From Larus michahellis (taxonomy: Eukaryota > Chordata > Aves > Charadriiformes > Laridae): a stretch of DNA of 64,000 nt. Below are positions 44,501 to 56,500 of this stretch, piece after piece. The notes under the pieces are model-generated. The model worked only from the letters and a program-made list of their open reading frames with translations, was not told the DNA's origin and ran no database searches. The stretch spans positions 2,604,001-2,668,000 of the forward strand of contig NC_133899.1 in NCBI RefSeq assembly GCF_964199755.1, in the 5' to 3' direction. The first letter of the stretch is position 1. Each line of letters opens with the position of its first letter. Made by a program: the position numbers and the translations under genes.

Positions 44501-47500
44501 TGTCTCCCCAGGCTGCTTTGCTGAACATTTTTTCCTCTCTAAGAAGGAAAAGGATAAGTAAACATAAATCTCTGTTAGTTCTTTAACATTTTACTGGTAA
44601 AAGATCATTACAATTGTTTTTCGCTTGCAGGTAATAATCTTAATTTACTTCTTCAGAGTCACCTTCCCTCCCTCTGTACTGATCTTTTGTCCTTCTGTGG
44701 AGGGTGAATCACTTTCTGCCCAGGTTCCTCAGGTATAAATACGTGATATTTCCGTCGACTTATATCTGTAACCAATAAGAGATTTCAGTTTTGTGTACCA
44801 AAACCCCATGCTGTACTCTTCTGTCTCAGAAGCTTTTTACCTCCTTTGAAGCACGGTTTCGAGTTTTTGTAGGTCTGGAGAGGTACGACTATGACTCGTG
44901 TGCATCTTGCGGTATAGCTCATTCCATGTGACGTTCAGTTTCCTGCTAAACCACCTGGCCACTGCAGACAGAGTGAAAGGTAACGAGGTGAAAAGCAGTA
45001 GTTAGTTAACATCCGAAGGGAAAGACCTTTTCTCCCTGCCGGCGCTCAGAACACTCAGCGTAAAGCAAGCTGGTTCAGAGTGGGAACCCTGGGTTCTACA
45101 GAGGATGCTCCTCACAAAGCCCATGTTTACACCTTGTCCTAAGTGTCACACTACTGCTTGTCTGAGTTCCTCTTTTACAACGTACCGCCTGGGATTCTGC
45201 CTGTGGTCTAACATGGATTTTCTTAATCTCCTTATGGAAGTTGCAAGCTTCCTGGTAAGTCCTTAAGAATGTGCAAGCTCCTTTCATATGCCCTTGCTTA
45301 GCTTCCACATACATGTTGCAAATTTCTCAGCTTTTCCTTAAATCATGCCAGGTAACTTGGTGCTTTTATGTAGCAGGGATACATCAAGAAACTGTCTTTT
45401 TTTTCTTCTTTTTTTTCTTCAAGGAAAGCATAATAGTATCCCTCAAAGCACACTGAAAGTGGGGAAGCACTGCACTCTTCTCTGTCTTCACTGGGACAAG
45501 AAATGATGGGTGCAGGCTGTGAGACAAGGGAAGTGTAAATTAGCCATCAGAAAAACACTTTTAACTGTAAGGCAGAGCCCAAGTAGGTTGTCTAGGAAGG
45601 CTCTCTCACTGGAGATTCACAAGAACAGTTTAATAAATGCCTCTCTGGAAGGGGTTGAGTGAGTCAAACCTGCCATGGAGCAGGGGAATAAACCTGGTAC
45701 ACGTGGAAGCCGCCGTGTCTGTGCTCTCTGGGGCTGCGCCGTGTGTTAGTAGGACAGTACAGCATTGCCAGATCTTATCCAGGCAAAATACTACAGACCC
45801 AGTCTTTTAAAGTGCTGACTGACGCTTTTGAATGGGTAACTTTTTTCCAAAAGCCTGTTTAACCTCTGAGTAGGCGGGTGATCCCGCGTCCCATACGTAA
45901 CCACAGTGCCGTGCCTTTAGGGCTCCTCTCTGCGCCCTTGTTTTCTTTTATACCAGTTCCAATGCTCTCTGGACAAAGAGGACTCGTACCACCACCAGCT
46001 CAGTACATTGAGTCTTTATTGGGGTGAAATATACGCCAAGTTGATTTGTCTGGGGCTGCAGTTTCAGCGGTCAAGGGATTGTGTGTTCCACGGCGCTCCG
46101 GATAGTGCCTGAGCAGTGCTGATTAACTTGCTTTAACGGTTACTGTCCCGTCGCTGGTTTATGTTTACAGTATCCATAAACAGAGAAGAGGAGCAATACC
46201 ACAGTTTCTTGCTCAAATGGGGGAACTTCTGAGACTTCACAGAAATATGGCTTTCTCTATTGACCTCCTGCCTTCAGCATTTGGCTTTTTTTCTTTTTAT
46301 CCTTTCATTGGGCGTTTCCATTATTTTCAGAAAAGCAGTAACGTCTCGAGACAAAGAAATATGTGGCAATATTACCGCACAGAAAGTAGCGTTTCCTTGT
46401 GATCTTTCTGCGGACAGCTGCTTTACATCACTTCTTTCATGAAACTTCAAAGGGAGGGTAGAAGCTGGTTTCCTACTTAGACAGCCCTTCAGCTGCTTGA
46501 AAGTTGTCTGAATCTAGCTGACCCGCTTGGGGTGCAATTATTTTACTCGTACAAAAGTTACACTTTCAAAAGCCTTTGTGTGGGGCTAGGGTTGTGTTGC
46601 TTTAAAAGCTCAGTGCCCTGGACTTAGTATATTACTATGTAAAACCTTATATATGGACCCTCAACGGCACAGCCCACCAGTCTGTAGGACTTAAGTAGTG
46701 TAAATAACTTACAGCGTAGACAGGATCAGGATTTTTTCACTCCACTCTTATAAAATCTAGGTTTAACTTTGGTTCTGCTGTTTTACCAGCTCTCACAAAA
46801 CGCCCTCTGTCCAGCCGAAAATGGGTATTTTTTGGCCGTGTTCTTGACCTGGTGAGCGGGATGCCTGGGGCTAGAGCGTGCGGGTTTGGACAGTGGCTGG
46901 GTGGGTTTGAGGGGTGTTTTCTGCACGGGGTGTGACACGGAGGTCTGTAGCTGTGCCCTTCGTACCCGGCCACCCGGCACCTCACACTGCCTTTAAAAAT
47001 AACCTGGGCGTGAAGTGGTGAAAAAAAACCAAACAAACATGCAGATCTTTAAGGACTCACTCTTGCTTTTTACATGCGAGGAAATTCAGGAAGGGTTTTG
47101 ATGTCAAAAAACTAATAAAAAAAATAATATATTACAGACACGTTTCAGATATATTCTTTTCTGTTGCTGATGTCCTAGGGTTGCTCTAAACGTTTATCTG
47201 CCCGTGGGCGGCTCGAGCAGCGAGGTGCCGTGCCTGGCCGCTGGGCGTTCGGGGGGTGCTGCCGCGCTGGGCTCCAGCCCTCCCTGCCGCTCCGCGCCAG
47301 CGCTTCTGCTTAAAAAATAACATTAAATTGGGCACTTGGGACTTAGGGAAATAGAATTTAACGCTCGTTTTATTGAATTATTTTTATTGAACTTATTGTC
47401 CCTTTCCCCCCTCTTAATGCCTGATTTCTAATCTTTAATTTCTCATCTGCGGTGCCTCGAGTGTGTGTTTGATGGCAGCAGCATTATTCTAAATCCCTTC

Positions 47501-50500
47501 GTTGGGCTTGTCAGAGACCAGCAGAGTTACATCTGCTGAACAAGCACAGGGTGAATTAAGGACAAAATAAGCAGGTTTAACTCCAGACATTTGCCATGGA
47601 GAATTTAGATTAGGCAGAGAGTTTTGGTTTTAATCTTGTTTGTTTTTTTTTTTTTCTTTAAATAGATGCCTACAGTATCAGCCAGTGCTGGCACCCCCCA
47701 CCCCAATATCATTTGCTCTTTGTAAAAAGGTATTTAGAGGTGGTGTTGTGGCTGGCAAATTCTGAACCCCACACGGGAGGGTTTCTGAAAGTGAAGATTG
47801 AAACCTTCGGTTGTAAACGTGTGCTTAGCATGTCTGTGAAGCCTCCTAAAAATACTACCTAAATACTCCAGGTGCGAGGCAACCCCTTGGCAGTGTGGGT
47901 GTGTGTGCACATCTGGGTACTACTTTCAGTTATCGAATCCCTTTGTCTTTTGCTACAAAACTACCGTTTGGTCTCTGGGAGGGTTATTTCGCGAGTTCCC
48001 TGACAGAACTTTTTTCTTTGCCTTGTTTTCTGAAAAATCTTGTGATTAAGAAAGACCTGAGGGCGGGAAAGTTTACTCGCTCTTCCTTTCCTCCCAGATT
48101 TTCTTCTCTGCTGCCAGTGGCAGCATGAGTTGAGTGTCCCAAAAAAGCCCCTTGAGCCAGATGTGGAGTGAGAGCCGGGATGAGCTGCGCAGGCAGCAGA
48201 GGAGCGGATGCAGTTGTTAGCCTGGGGAGGGCAGGGCTGCTCCGGAGGGGTGGTCCTGACAGGGCAGGAAAAATTAATTTTCCAGCTGGTGATTACAGTC
48301 TCAGGCTCCCTCAGGTCTCAGAGCACAATGGCACATGGATACTAAGAGAAAACAAGAGTGGCCGTTGTCTGAATTACCTTGGGTTTGTACCTACACTTGA
48401 TCACGCTTGGCCATCCAGAGGTGGATAAGCGCTTGCCATAGCTAAAGAAATCTGCCACCAATTTTCCTTTGACCTGGTCTCGTAACCTCTTGTGTCCATA
48501 GGGTGAACCTGAGAGCGGACTTGATTAGCAGCTCGATGTGTAGGAGTTTGTTTTCAATTGATTTCTTTTTTATGTATTTATTTATTTTTATTTCCTGCCA
48601 CATCAGCTGTGAGCTGCTGACCGAGGGTGGCTGCAGCAATGTCTTTGTGCACACCATGGGTCGTCATACGCAGCAGGGTGGCCATTGCACTGGGGCTCAC
48701 CCAAGGGACTGGCTGAAGGACACGACCTGGGACACGAGAATCTACTGATGGTGGAGCTGTTGGTGCCTGAGATGAGTTTGGAGCCCAAAGCCAAACCAGA
48801 TGGGTGTTCACCCTCCCAGCCCATGACTAACTTGCACGGTAGATCCCTCTTTGGCAGGCAGGAGGCAAAGCCTATGGATAATAAACGTCCTTCAAGCTTT
48901 TCAGTGTGTCCCTGCAAGTTGGGGCTGAGGCTTGTGCACAAAAGATTGCAAGAAAAGCATGCCCTGCAGCTGCCCGTGCTGTTTCTTGTTACACTGGCAT
49001 TCAGAAATGCCACTATAACATGATTTTCCAGCCGTAAGCTTTGAAGGAAAGCTATTGTGCTTCCCTTACTCACCCTCTTGCTGGCGGAGCACATGGAGAG
49101 TGGAAGACTGTACCGACGGAGAGCACGAACAAGGAAGCTGGGAAAGCTGCCAGCATCCTGCACCTCTAAATCATATCAACCACATGTTGGAGATTAATCA
49201 GGCATCTTAACGCTGGAGAGTTGATACAACACAATTATGTTTTATGGGCCTCTCACCCTCTAATCTTTGATTTCTTCTCCTGCCAAAGGTGAATGCAAAT
49301 GGTGGAGCCTGGTGGGCACGGCAGGTTAGCGTGCTACGCAGCTTGCCTGCTCTGGTTTGGAGTCAGCAGTGGTTCATTTCTGCTCAGACAATTTTTTTTT
49401 TTTTCCTGCCCTCTCTGCCCAGAAGATTTTTGGCAATTACAGATTCAAGGATAGAGTTCAGCGTGGTAGGACTTCTGCATTTTACAAGTGCAAAGTTGCC
49501 TGTCCAAAAGTAAATAAAATGCATTTAATTACAGCAACAACCACCACCAAAAAAAACCCACACAAAAAACCAAAACCAAAATAGAGAAGCAGGCAGTCAG
49601 TGACCTGTGCCTCTTGTTATGATGACTGTGAGTTTTTGGGCAGCTCTGTATGCACAGGCTGGAAGTTTGGCCTGTAATGATGATGTGAACTGTTGTTTGT
49701 TTAACGTTGCGTGTGGAGGCTCGTAGCTGCATTAACTGTTCAGGGTGGAAATGTGCCTTGACATCTTGAAAACCTGCTTTATCCAAGGATTTGCGGATTG
49801 TAGCATGTTGCTCATTTTTGGTATCCTGAATTAAACCTCCAAATGCCAGGCTGGCTCAAGGCAGGTGCCTGGCGTTGGAGGCTGAGGAGCACATCTCGGA
49901 CTTGCCACAGGGGACCCTGCTCACACTGGTGTGGGCTGAGTGGGTTTTAAGGCAGCTGACATGAAAGCCTCTGTTGGCATCTCATTTTTCCAAGTGCAGC
50001 TATGCCAGCGATGCAGACGTATTTAACTAGAGAGCAGCTAATACTTTGGTATTTGCTTCTTTGCATTTCTGTCTGGGTCGCCTCTGTCTGTCTCTCTAAA
50101 GTCTTTGGTTGCAGCAGCAGCAGTTGCTCGTGCCTAAGGTGTATCAGAGCAGTCGATAGCTCTCTGTGTGTGTCTACACGCGTGCCATTGCTTGCATCTC
50201 ATATCGATCCTTTCCCACGGCCTTCAGCTGGTGGGCTGAAATGAATGGCCTTGCCTGTGGTGCTAGAGGTGATGGTGACAGGCAGGAGGATCTGCCCTCC
50301 CCAAATGTTCTTTCTTGACTCTCCTGCACATACGTCAAGCTGGTTGGCTCTGGTTAGCCCCTCCAGAGCCTGGTCAGGTGGCACATTCTTGTTTGTCATT
50401 CTCGATCACACGTTTCTATGGATGCGGACTGAACCTGTTGTGCAGATATGAAAAGGGAAAAAAACAAGCTTATGGAAGTGGCTGGAAACCCACTGGGTGG

Positions 50501-53500
50501 TTTGTTTACGGTTTGCACCTTGCTGTTAATCTGCCCTGACATGGGCGCATTTAGGAGACGGTTTTCCACGCTGTCCGAAGGATCAAAGGGACCCTGTTCA
50601 TCCAGGGTCTCTGTGCTGCCTCGGTGCTTTCCGGCTCCCGGAGGATGCACGGCGTTTTGTGTGCCGTGCATCACTCCAGGACTCGTGCCGCTGCTGCTGG
50701 GTCGGCTTCTTTATTTCTCATCAGCTAACACCATGCCGGCAGACATGAAGGTTGCAAAAATCGGGAGGTGTTTGCTTAAGAGGAGGGTGAAAAGTTTTTT
50801 TGTTGTTTTTTTTTTGGCGATATCTGCAGGATGCAGAGGAGGTGGGAAAGGTAACGAAACGCACTCTGGCCCGAGTAGCGTCCTGGTGGACCATTGCAAA
50901 AGGAGGAGTTGGGAAGCTTGAGTGGTGTGTGGGGTGGAGTGAATCCAGGAGCCCAGACCCCTCGGCTTCACCCTGGGGGGAGAAATAATATTGCCAAAGG
51001 TTCCCAGCACTGGGAGGAGAGAGGAACTTTTCCATAAAACAGAGGAAAGTTGTTGAAATGAGGGGAGGTGTCAGAGCCTGGCCACAGCTGGTGGTGAGAA
51101 CCAAGGACGTAACTCAGGAGCTCTGGCTCCTCCATGGATGCCCTCTCTGCTGGTCCAAGGTTTCTGGTGGTGTCTTTCAGACCCATAAACTCGTCTGCTA
51201 TGGGACCCAAGTTTGACAGCTACTGTTCAAAAACTGCTTAATGCAAAGCTGTCTGCAGAGCGGCAGCGATCAGAGAGGAGCAAACACCTCATGTGGCTAT
51301 CGAGCGTGCGTTTCGTGGGGATCCATAAGCTGCCAAAGAGATGCTCTCCTAGCCCTGGCCCCTGTGTGTTTCTTGCCGTCTTGTTTTTCTGACTCAGTCG
51401 ATTGAATTATTGCTGCTTTTCTCAGGAAACGGCTCAACAGCCGAGTGGATCCTCTGGGGTTTTTCATATATACAACGTATTTCTCCCTGGCTTGGTTTCC
51501 TCCATGAGCGAGACGCACTGAGAGCACCCCCCTTCTCTCGCTGAGCTCTCTAGATGGCCGTGTTCCCTCTCCTCGCTGTTTAGGCAAGTTAAAAATATTT
51601 CATTATCATTAAATGCTTTCTGCAAGAGAAGATTGCTGTGCTATTAAAACCGGAACGGACATGACTGGGGAGCAAATGAACATTTTCAAAGAAAGGGTCT
51701 GAACATGCAGCGCATGGACCCGAAATAGGTCCCTCCCGCAGAAAGGCCCCAGGTGACCCATCGCTGCGCAATTACCAGAGTCTTGGCAGCTGGCAAGATC
51801 AGCAAATGGGGTTTATGTCAGAGCTTGTTACCTTAATTTGGTTAATTGTAGAGCAGAGTGCAGTTGAACAGCCAGTTCAAACCAGGTTTCAGACCGCCGG
51901 GGTGCCGGGCACGGGCAGGGCATTGCCTAGAGAGCAGCCGGGGCTGCGTGGGCTGGGGAGGACGGGCAGCCGGGAGAGCGGGCAGAGCACGCTTTTGCCC
52001 GGGATGCTCTTGCTAACGGACCTCTCGCTCCGTGGGAGCAGCGGAGGCCACGCTTGGCAGCCTCACCTGCAGGTGTGTAACCCTTCATTTGATCCAAGGT
52101 CTGCGATTCAAAGCTCCGGCGTCCGGAGGCTTGAACTGCGCGCTTCAGGATTGAAAGATGGAGAGTGTCTGGAACTGAGGTTCATAGGTTCATACCTCCC
52201 TTTTGAACAGCAGGTCCTTGTGAGCCTTTGTATTAGAGGAAGGAGGTAAGAGTGAGGGTGCCGGGCCATCTACCCGGTGTCCCCAGTCTCCAGCTGGGGC
52301 CAATAGCAAGCACCAGTGGGTACGTGTAAGAACAAGGCAGGCACGTGGTGGTACTCGGATGCTTTCTCAGCCTCCGGGGCACCTCTGGGGCCTCTGCACC
52401 AGAGGAGGTATCTTTGTGCGATGGATTTCTGTTCCGAGGATTTGCGGGTACAGTCAGAGCTCACCCACTGTATTTTACAGCTTGGCCCATGTGGGAAGAC
52501 ATCTGGGATGCCTTTCCAGCATCGCTGCTGGAGCTTGGCTTTTTCGGCCACAAGACATATAGTGTGGTGCCCGTTATGTCTGTAGAGGCATTGCTGGTGG
52601 ACACAAATTATCTTTCTGGTGATCTGCTGGTCGGTGGGGTGGGACAGAGCCTTGTTGTGGTGACGGTGGGAGAGGACATTGCTCCGCTGGGGTACGGTCT
52701 TTGGGGCACGTTTGTTAAGGAGCCTGGGCTCCTCTCCCGCAACCAGGAAGCGATAAAGCATGAAAGAAGCAAACATTGTGGCAAAGGTGCGTCAGGCGGA
52801 CACCTGAGAATACGAGCTTGTCCCCTTGGAGTGGGGAAGAGGTGGATCTCAGCTCCTCTGGGTATTTAATTGCATTCTGACATGTTGCGAAATCCGTTTT
52901 ACGATGGGATAGAGACACGCAGTTCAGAAACTCACCGCAAGTTTTTGGAGAGCTACAACTCTTGCTGGGTGAGGCGGGGAGAGTGCAGCGGGGTGTCAGC
53001 TCCTCGAGTGTTGAGGAGGAGCAAAAAGCCCTATTCTCCCTACCTGGTCTCCTCTCCTGGCTGCCTCCACGCCGACTTGCCACTCCTTGGCCGGTAGCTG
53101 CGTTTTGGTGCTTCAAAGAGGTGGGTTATGTGCGTGCCGCGGCGGGTGCAAGGAAGAGGCTTGTGAGTAATTAGTCGTGTCCCACCCATCCATCACTCCA
53201 TCCGTCACCCCCGCCCACCCACAGAGTAAAGAAATGCCAGGCTTTGTCTTCCTTTCCTTGCTTCAGTGCCGCTCCCCTGCTGCCTTTCCCTCCTCTTGGC
53301 TGGTGTGTCCTGGAGGGCAGGCGGTCCTCCTGACACACAGCCAACGTGGTGTCTCTACAGCCCGGCAGGCCACCGAGTTGGTGTTGGGTGAAAAGGGGCC
53401 ATCAGCTGAATAGCAGATATGGGGACGAGACGGTACTACGGAACAGATAAGCGGCCTACACACTACCCGAGCCAACGTTTCGTCCAATGTTGGTGAAATG

Positions 53501-56500
53501 CTGTCCTTGGTGCGAACTTTGCTCACTACAATGTACCAAAACACACCTCCATCCCGGAGACTATCCGCCCCCGAGGTGCGAACACTCCTCCTTGAGTACA
53601 TTAATCATAATAAAAGTACGTATGACTAAAGTCACTCAAACTCCACTTTGAAGATAAAAAATAGTATAAAAAATAGCCCAAGAGAGAGGGGATGCCGGGG
53701 AAGAAGAATTCCATCGCTGATTTCCGGGATCAGTCGATGGGCTGAGCCTTTCTTCCCCCCCATAGGGACGCCTTTGGGTAAGACTGCGATTATACCGAGC
53801 ACTTTCTCGGGGACTTAGAAATTTCTCTAGAGAATCTCTACCCTACATTTATAGCCAGGCTGTATCAGTTATAATTTTGTTGCGTGTTTTGTATACTTAA
53901 AAATATCTTTATTTGCACGTGCTTTGCAAACAGTGTATTTATCACCGGCAATCCTAAGAACCTGTATATCCGTTGTTTAAATAAATTGCACTGTTTTAAG
54001 TAGATAGTCATTTCAGTTTCTCACTGAACGCAACCAAAGACTCAAGAGAGGCCGTGCTAGTTCAGGAGCACGACTAGACTGAAGGTGCAGCCCACTATTA
54101 GTGTATCCAAATCGTGATAGTTTAATACATATTAAAGGCAATTGGACTGATAGTGCTGAATTGGGCATCACTCAGAACTTAAATCCAGCTGCACCTGGCC
54201 TCCCACCTCGGCGAGGAGTGTTAGAATGCCAGGGGGTTTATCTTCTGCCAAAACCGCTTGGCCCCTTTTCACGCAACAATTGGGCTTGGACCCTGCCTTG
54301 CCCAGAGGCTGAAGATGCCCGCGGTTCCCAAGCGGGTGGTGCATCCTGAATCCAGGCATGTGGTTTCGGTCTGGGGACCACTGATGCTCTCCTCCCCTCC
54401 TGGCCAGCTGGGCAAGGGCAGCAGCTCAGCAATTCCTTGGCAGCACCAGCACGCGGTTTCTCTGTGAGGTTTGGGATGGCAGAGAGCAAAACCTGCAGAC
54501 GCCTTCAGAAAAATGAACATTTGGCCTGAGAGCTTTTTCCCTGTGACAGACAGAAAGAGGCTTTCGGTGGAAGCTGGTGTCCAGTTGTGGATAAGAAGTG
54601 GAGGTGTGAGCCCACAGCGCGATACTGCTTGTGCCCCTGGGTCCTCCCAGATCTGAGCACCCTCCTGACCTGGTAAAGGTGGTGGTCCCTTGGGCTGGGT
54701 GGGAGCGGAGCTACTGGCAGAGCTTGAGCAGACCTTTGAGAAGAGATCTCCCAACGGATGTTTGAAACCCCTGGAGAGCTCTCCTAGTCCATCCGTGTGC
54801 TGTTCCAGTAGCTAATTACAGTCACTGTTAACAAAAAGTGTATCTTATTCCCATAACAAAAGGCCTGGAAAGAACTAGACTGGTAATTATTCAGGGGGGG
54901 CAGAAAATAAACTCAGGAAAGCTGAGCCTGAGGGATCCAGCAGAATGTGATACTGTGCACACCCACCTCCTGCTCAGCCTTTTTATTCACTGCCAGGCCA
55001 GGGCATTAATGCTAAATTAAGACTATATGACTGAACCTATCAACCAGGAATTAAGGTTAAACTTCATATCAGTCTCTTTGCGTTCCCTTGCTTTCCTGTT
55101 ACACTCTGATGTACATGTTCTAACCTCACTTTTTAAAAACGATTGCTGCATTTTGCTAAGGAGATTCACTGGCTGAAGGGGCATTAAACGCAACCAGCGT
55201 GTCCCAAGGTAGATTCAGAAGAGACCTTCCTGGTGCAAGGAGGTGCTGGGAGACAGGGACGAGGTGACACCCGTGGAGAACTGGAATCTGCAGTGGGATC
55301 AGGACAAGTAGAGCCTTGCAAACCTGCTGGACATAACTGCTCTGGGTTTCCCGGACCTGAGTGCCCGGTGCATGAGGTGCTGCTGCGGTCCTGGCTCTTC
55401 GGTAGCTCACACCCACAGCATCCCCTCGCAAATGGGATAGGAACCGGCTGGGAGGGCAGAGGGACGCTACTTTCCTTGGTAGCTTTGTGAGCAGAGAGCA
55501 CTTTGCACGTTGTGCTAGGGAATGTCTTTTTTTCCCTGGTTAGGACTCAGCAGGAGCAGGGGGGAGAAAGGAGGCGGAGGGAGCAATGGGAATGGAAAGG
55601 TTGGGGATAGAGCTGGAGGGTCAGGTAGAGAGGGGGCAAGACAAGGCGTAGCTTTCCCACGTGCACAGAGCTCTGTGTCACTGTCACAGATTCGGAGCAG
55701 TCCCTTGCGGAGCCCGATAAATGAAAGGCGCACCGTCAGACCAATAGTGCCGCTGGGAAAAGTCCCCATTTGCCACCTCGAGAAAGAGGGAGCGAGGCAC
55801 TGAAAGGTCCTTTCATCCGTATTTGTTACCCAGCCTCTGCAAAAGTGGCTTTTGGTGGCATAGGGGAGTGAAAGTTTCCAGCGTGCGATGGGAAGAGAGG
55901 CCACCCAGAGGAAAAATGCCTGGAATGTTAGCATCCCTCTGCTTTCCCTGCATGCACGACCTGGGTACCTTGTGCTAAGAGATGAAGGGTTAAGCTCCAG
56001 GCCCTGCTGACTGCCATGTGATGCCGTCTCCTGGGCGATTAGTAAAGATCTATGCCCTAAGAGGAATCACATGGGCTTCGACGGGGCGCCCGGGATGCAA
56101 ATGTGCCCTGCCGAATCCTCCCTCGCTCCCCGCTTCTGTCCTCACCAAGGGGAGCGCTGGGGAGGGGAGTGTGGCTTCGCCGTCCCAGGCCTGCACCCAG
56201 GCTCCACATCAAAAGGCAGGGAACAAAACAACTGCAGAGCATTTTAAAGCAAAATAAATAAACCCTTGACTGCTCCAGGAGAGTTCTTACCAAAGGTACA
56301 ATCGAGTTGTCTATTTATGGCTTATTATTTCAAAAGCAGATACATAACAGGAACTTTTGATATTCATGTCCTAAAGAAGCTCACTTCTGATATTCAAGCC
56401 CAAAGAACCTGACTTCCCACAATCAAAGGGATTGCCATGACCCTCTGCTTTATCAGGTGGCTGGTGGGACGAGAGGAAATCCTGGGTTTCTGCTTTATTG

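Noticed and set aside
54101-54754. Overlapping frames on both strands at the right edge of the LTR-like block
   Set aside because: No retroviral or cellular motif; lengths are within chance for this GC content.
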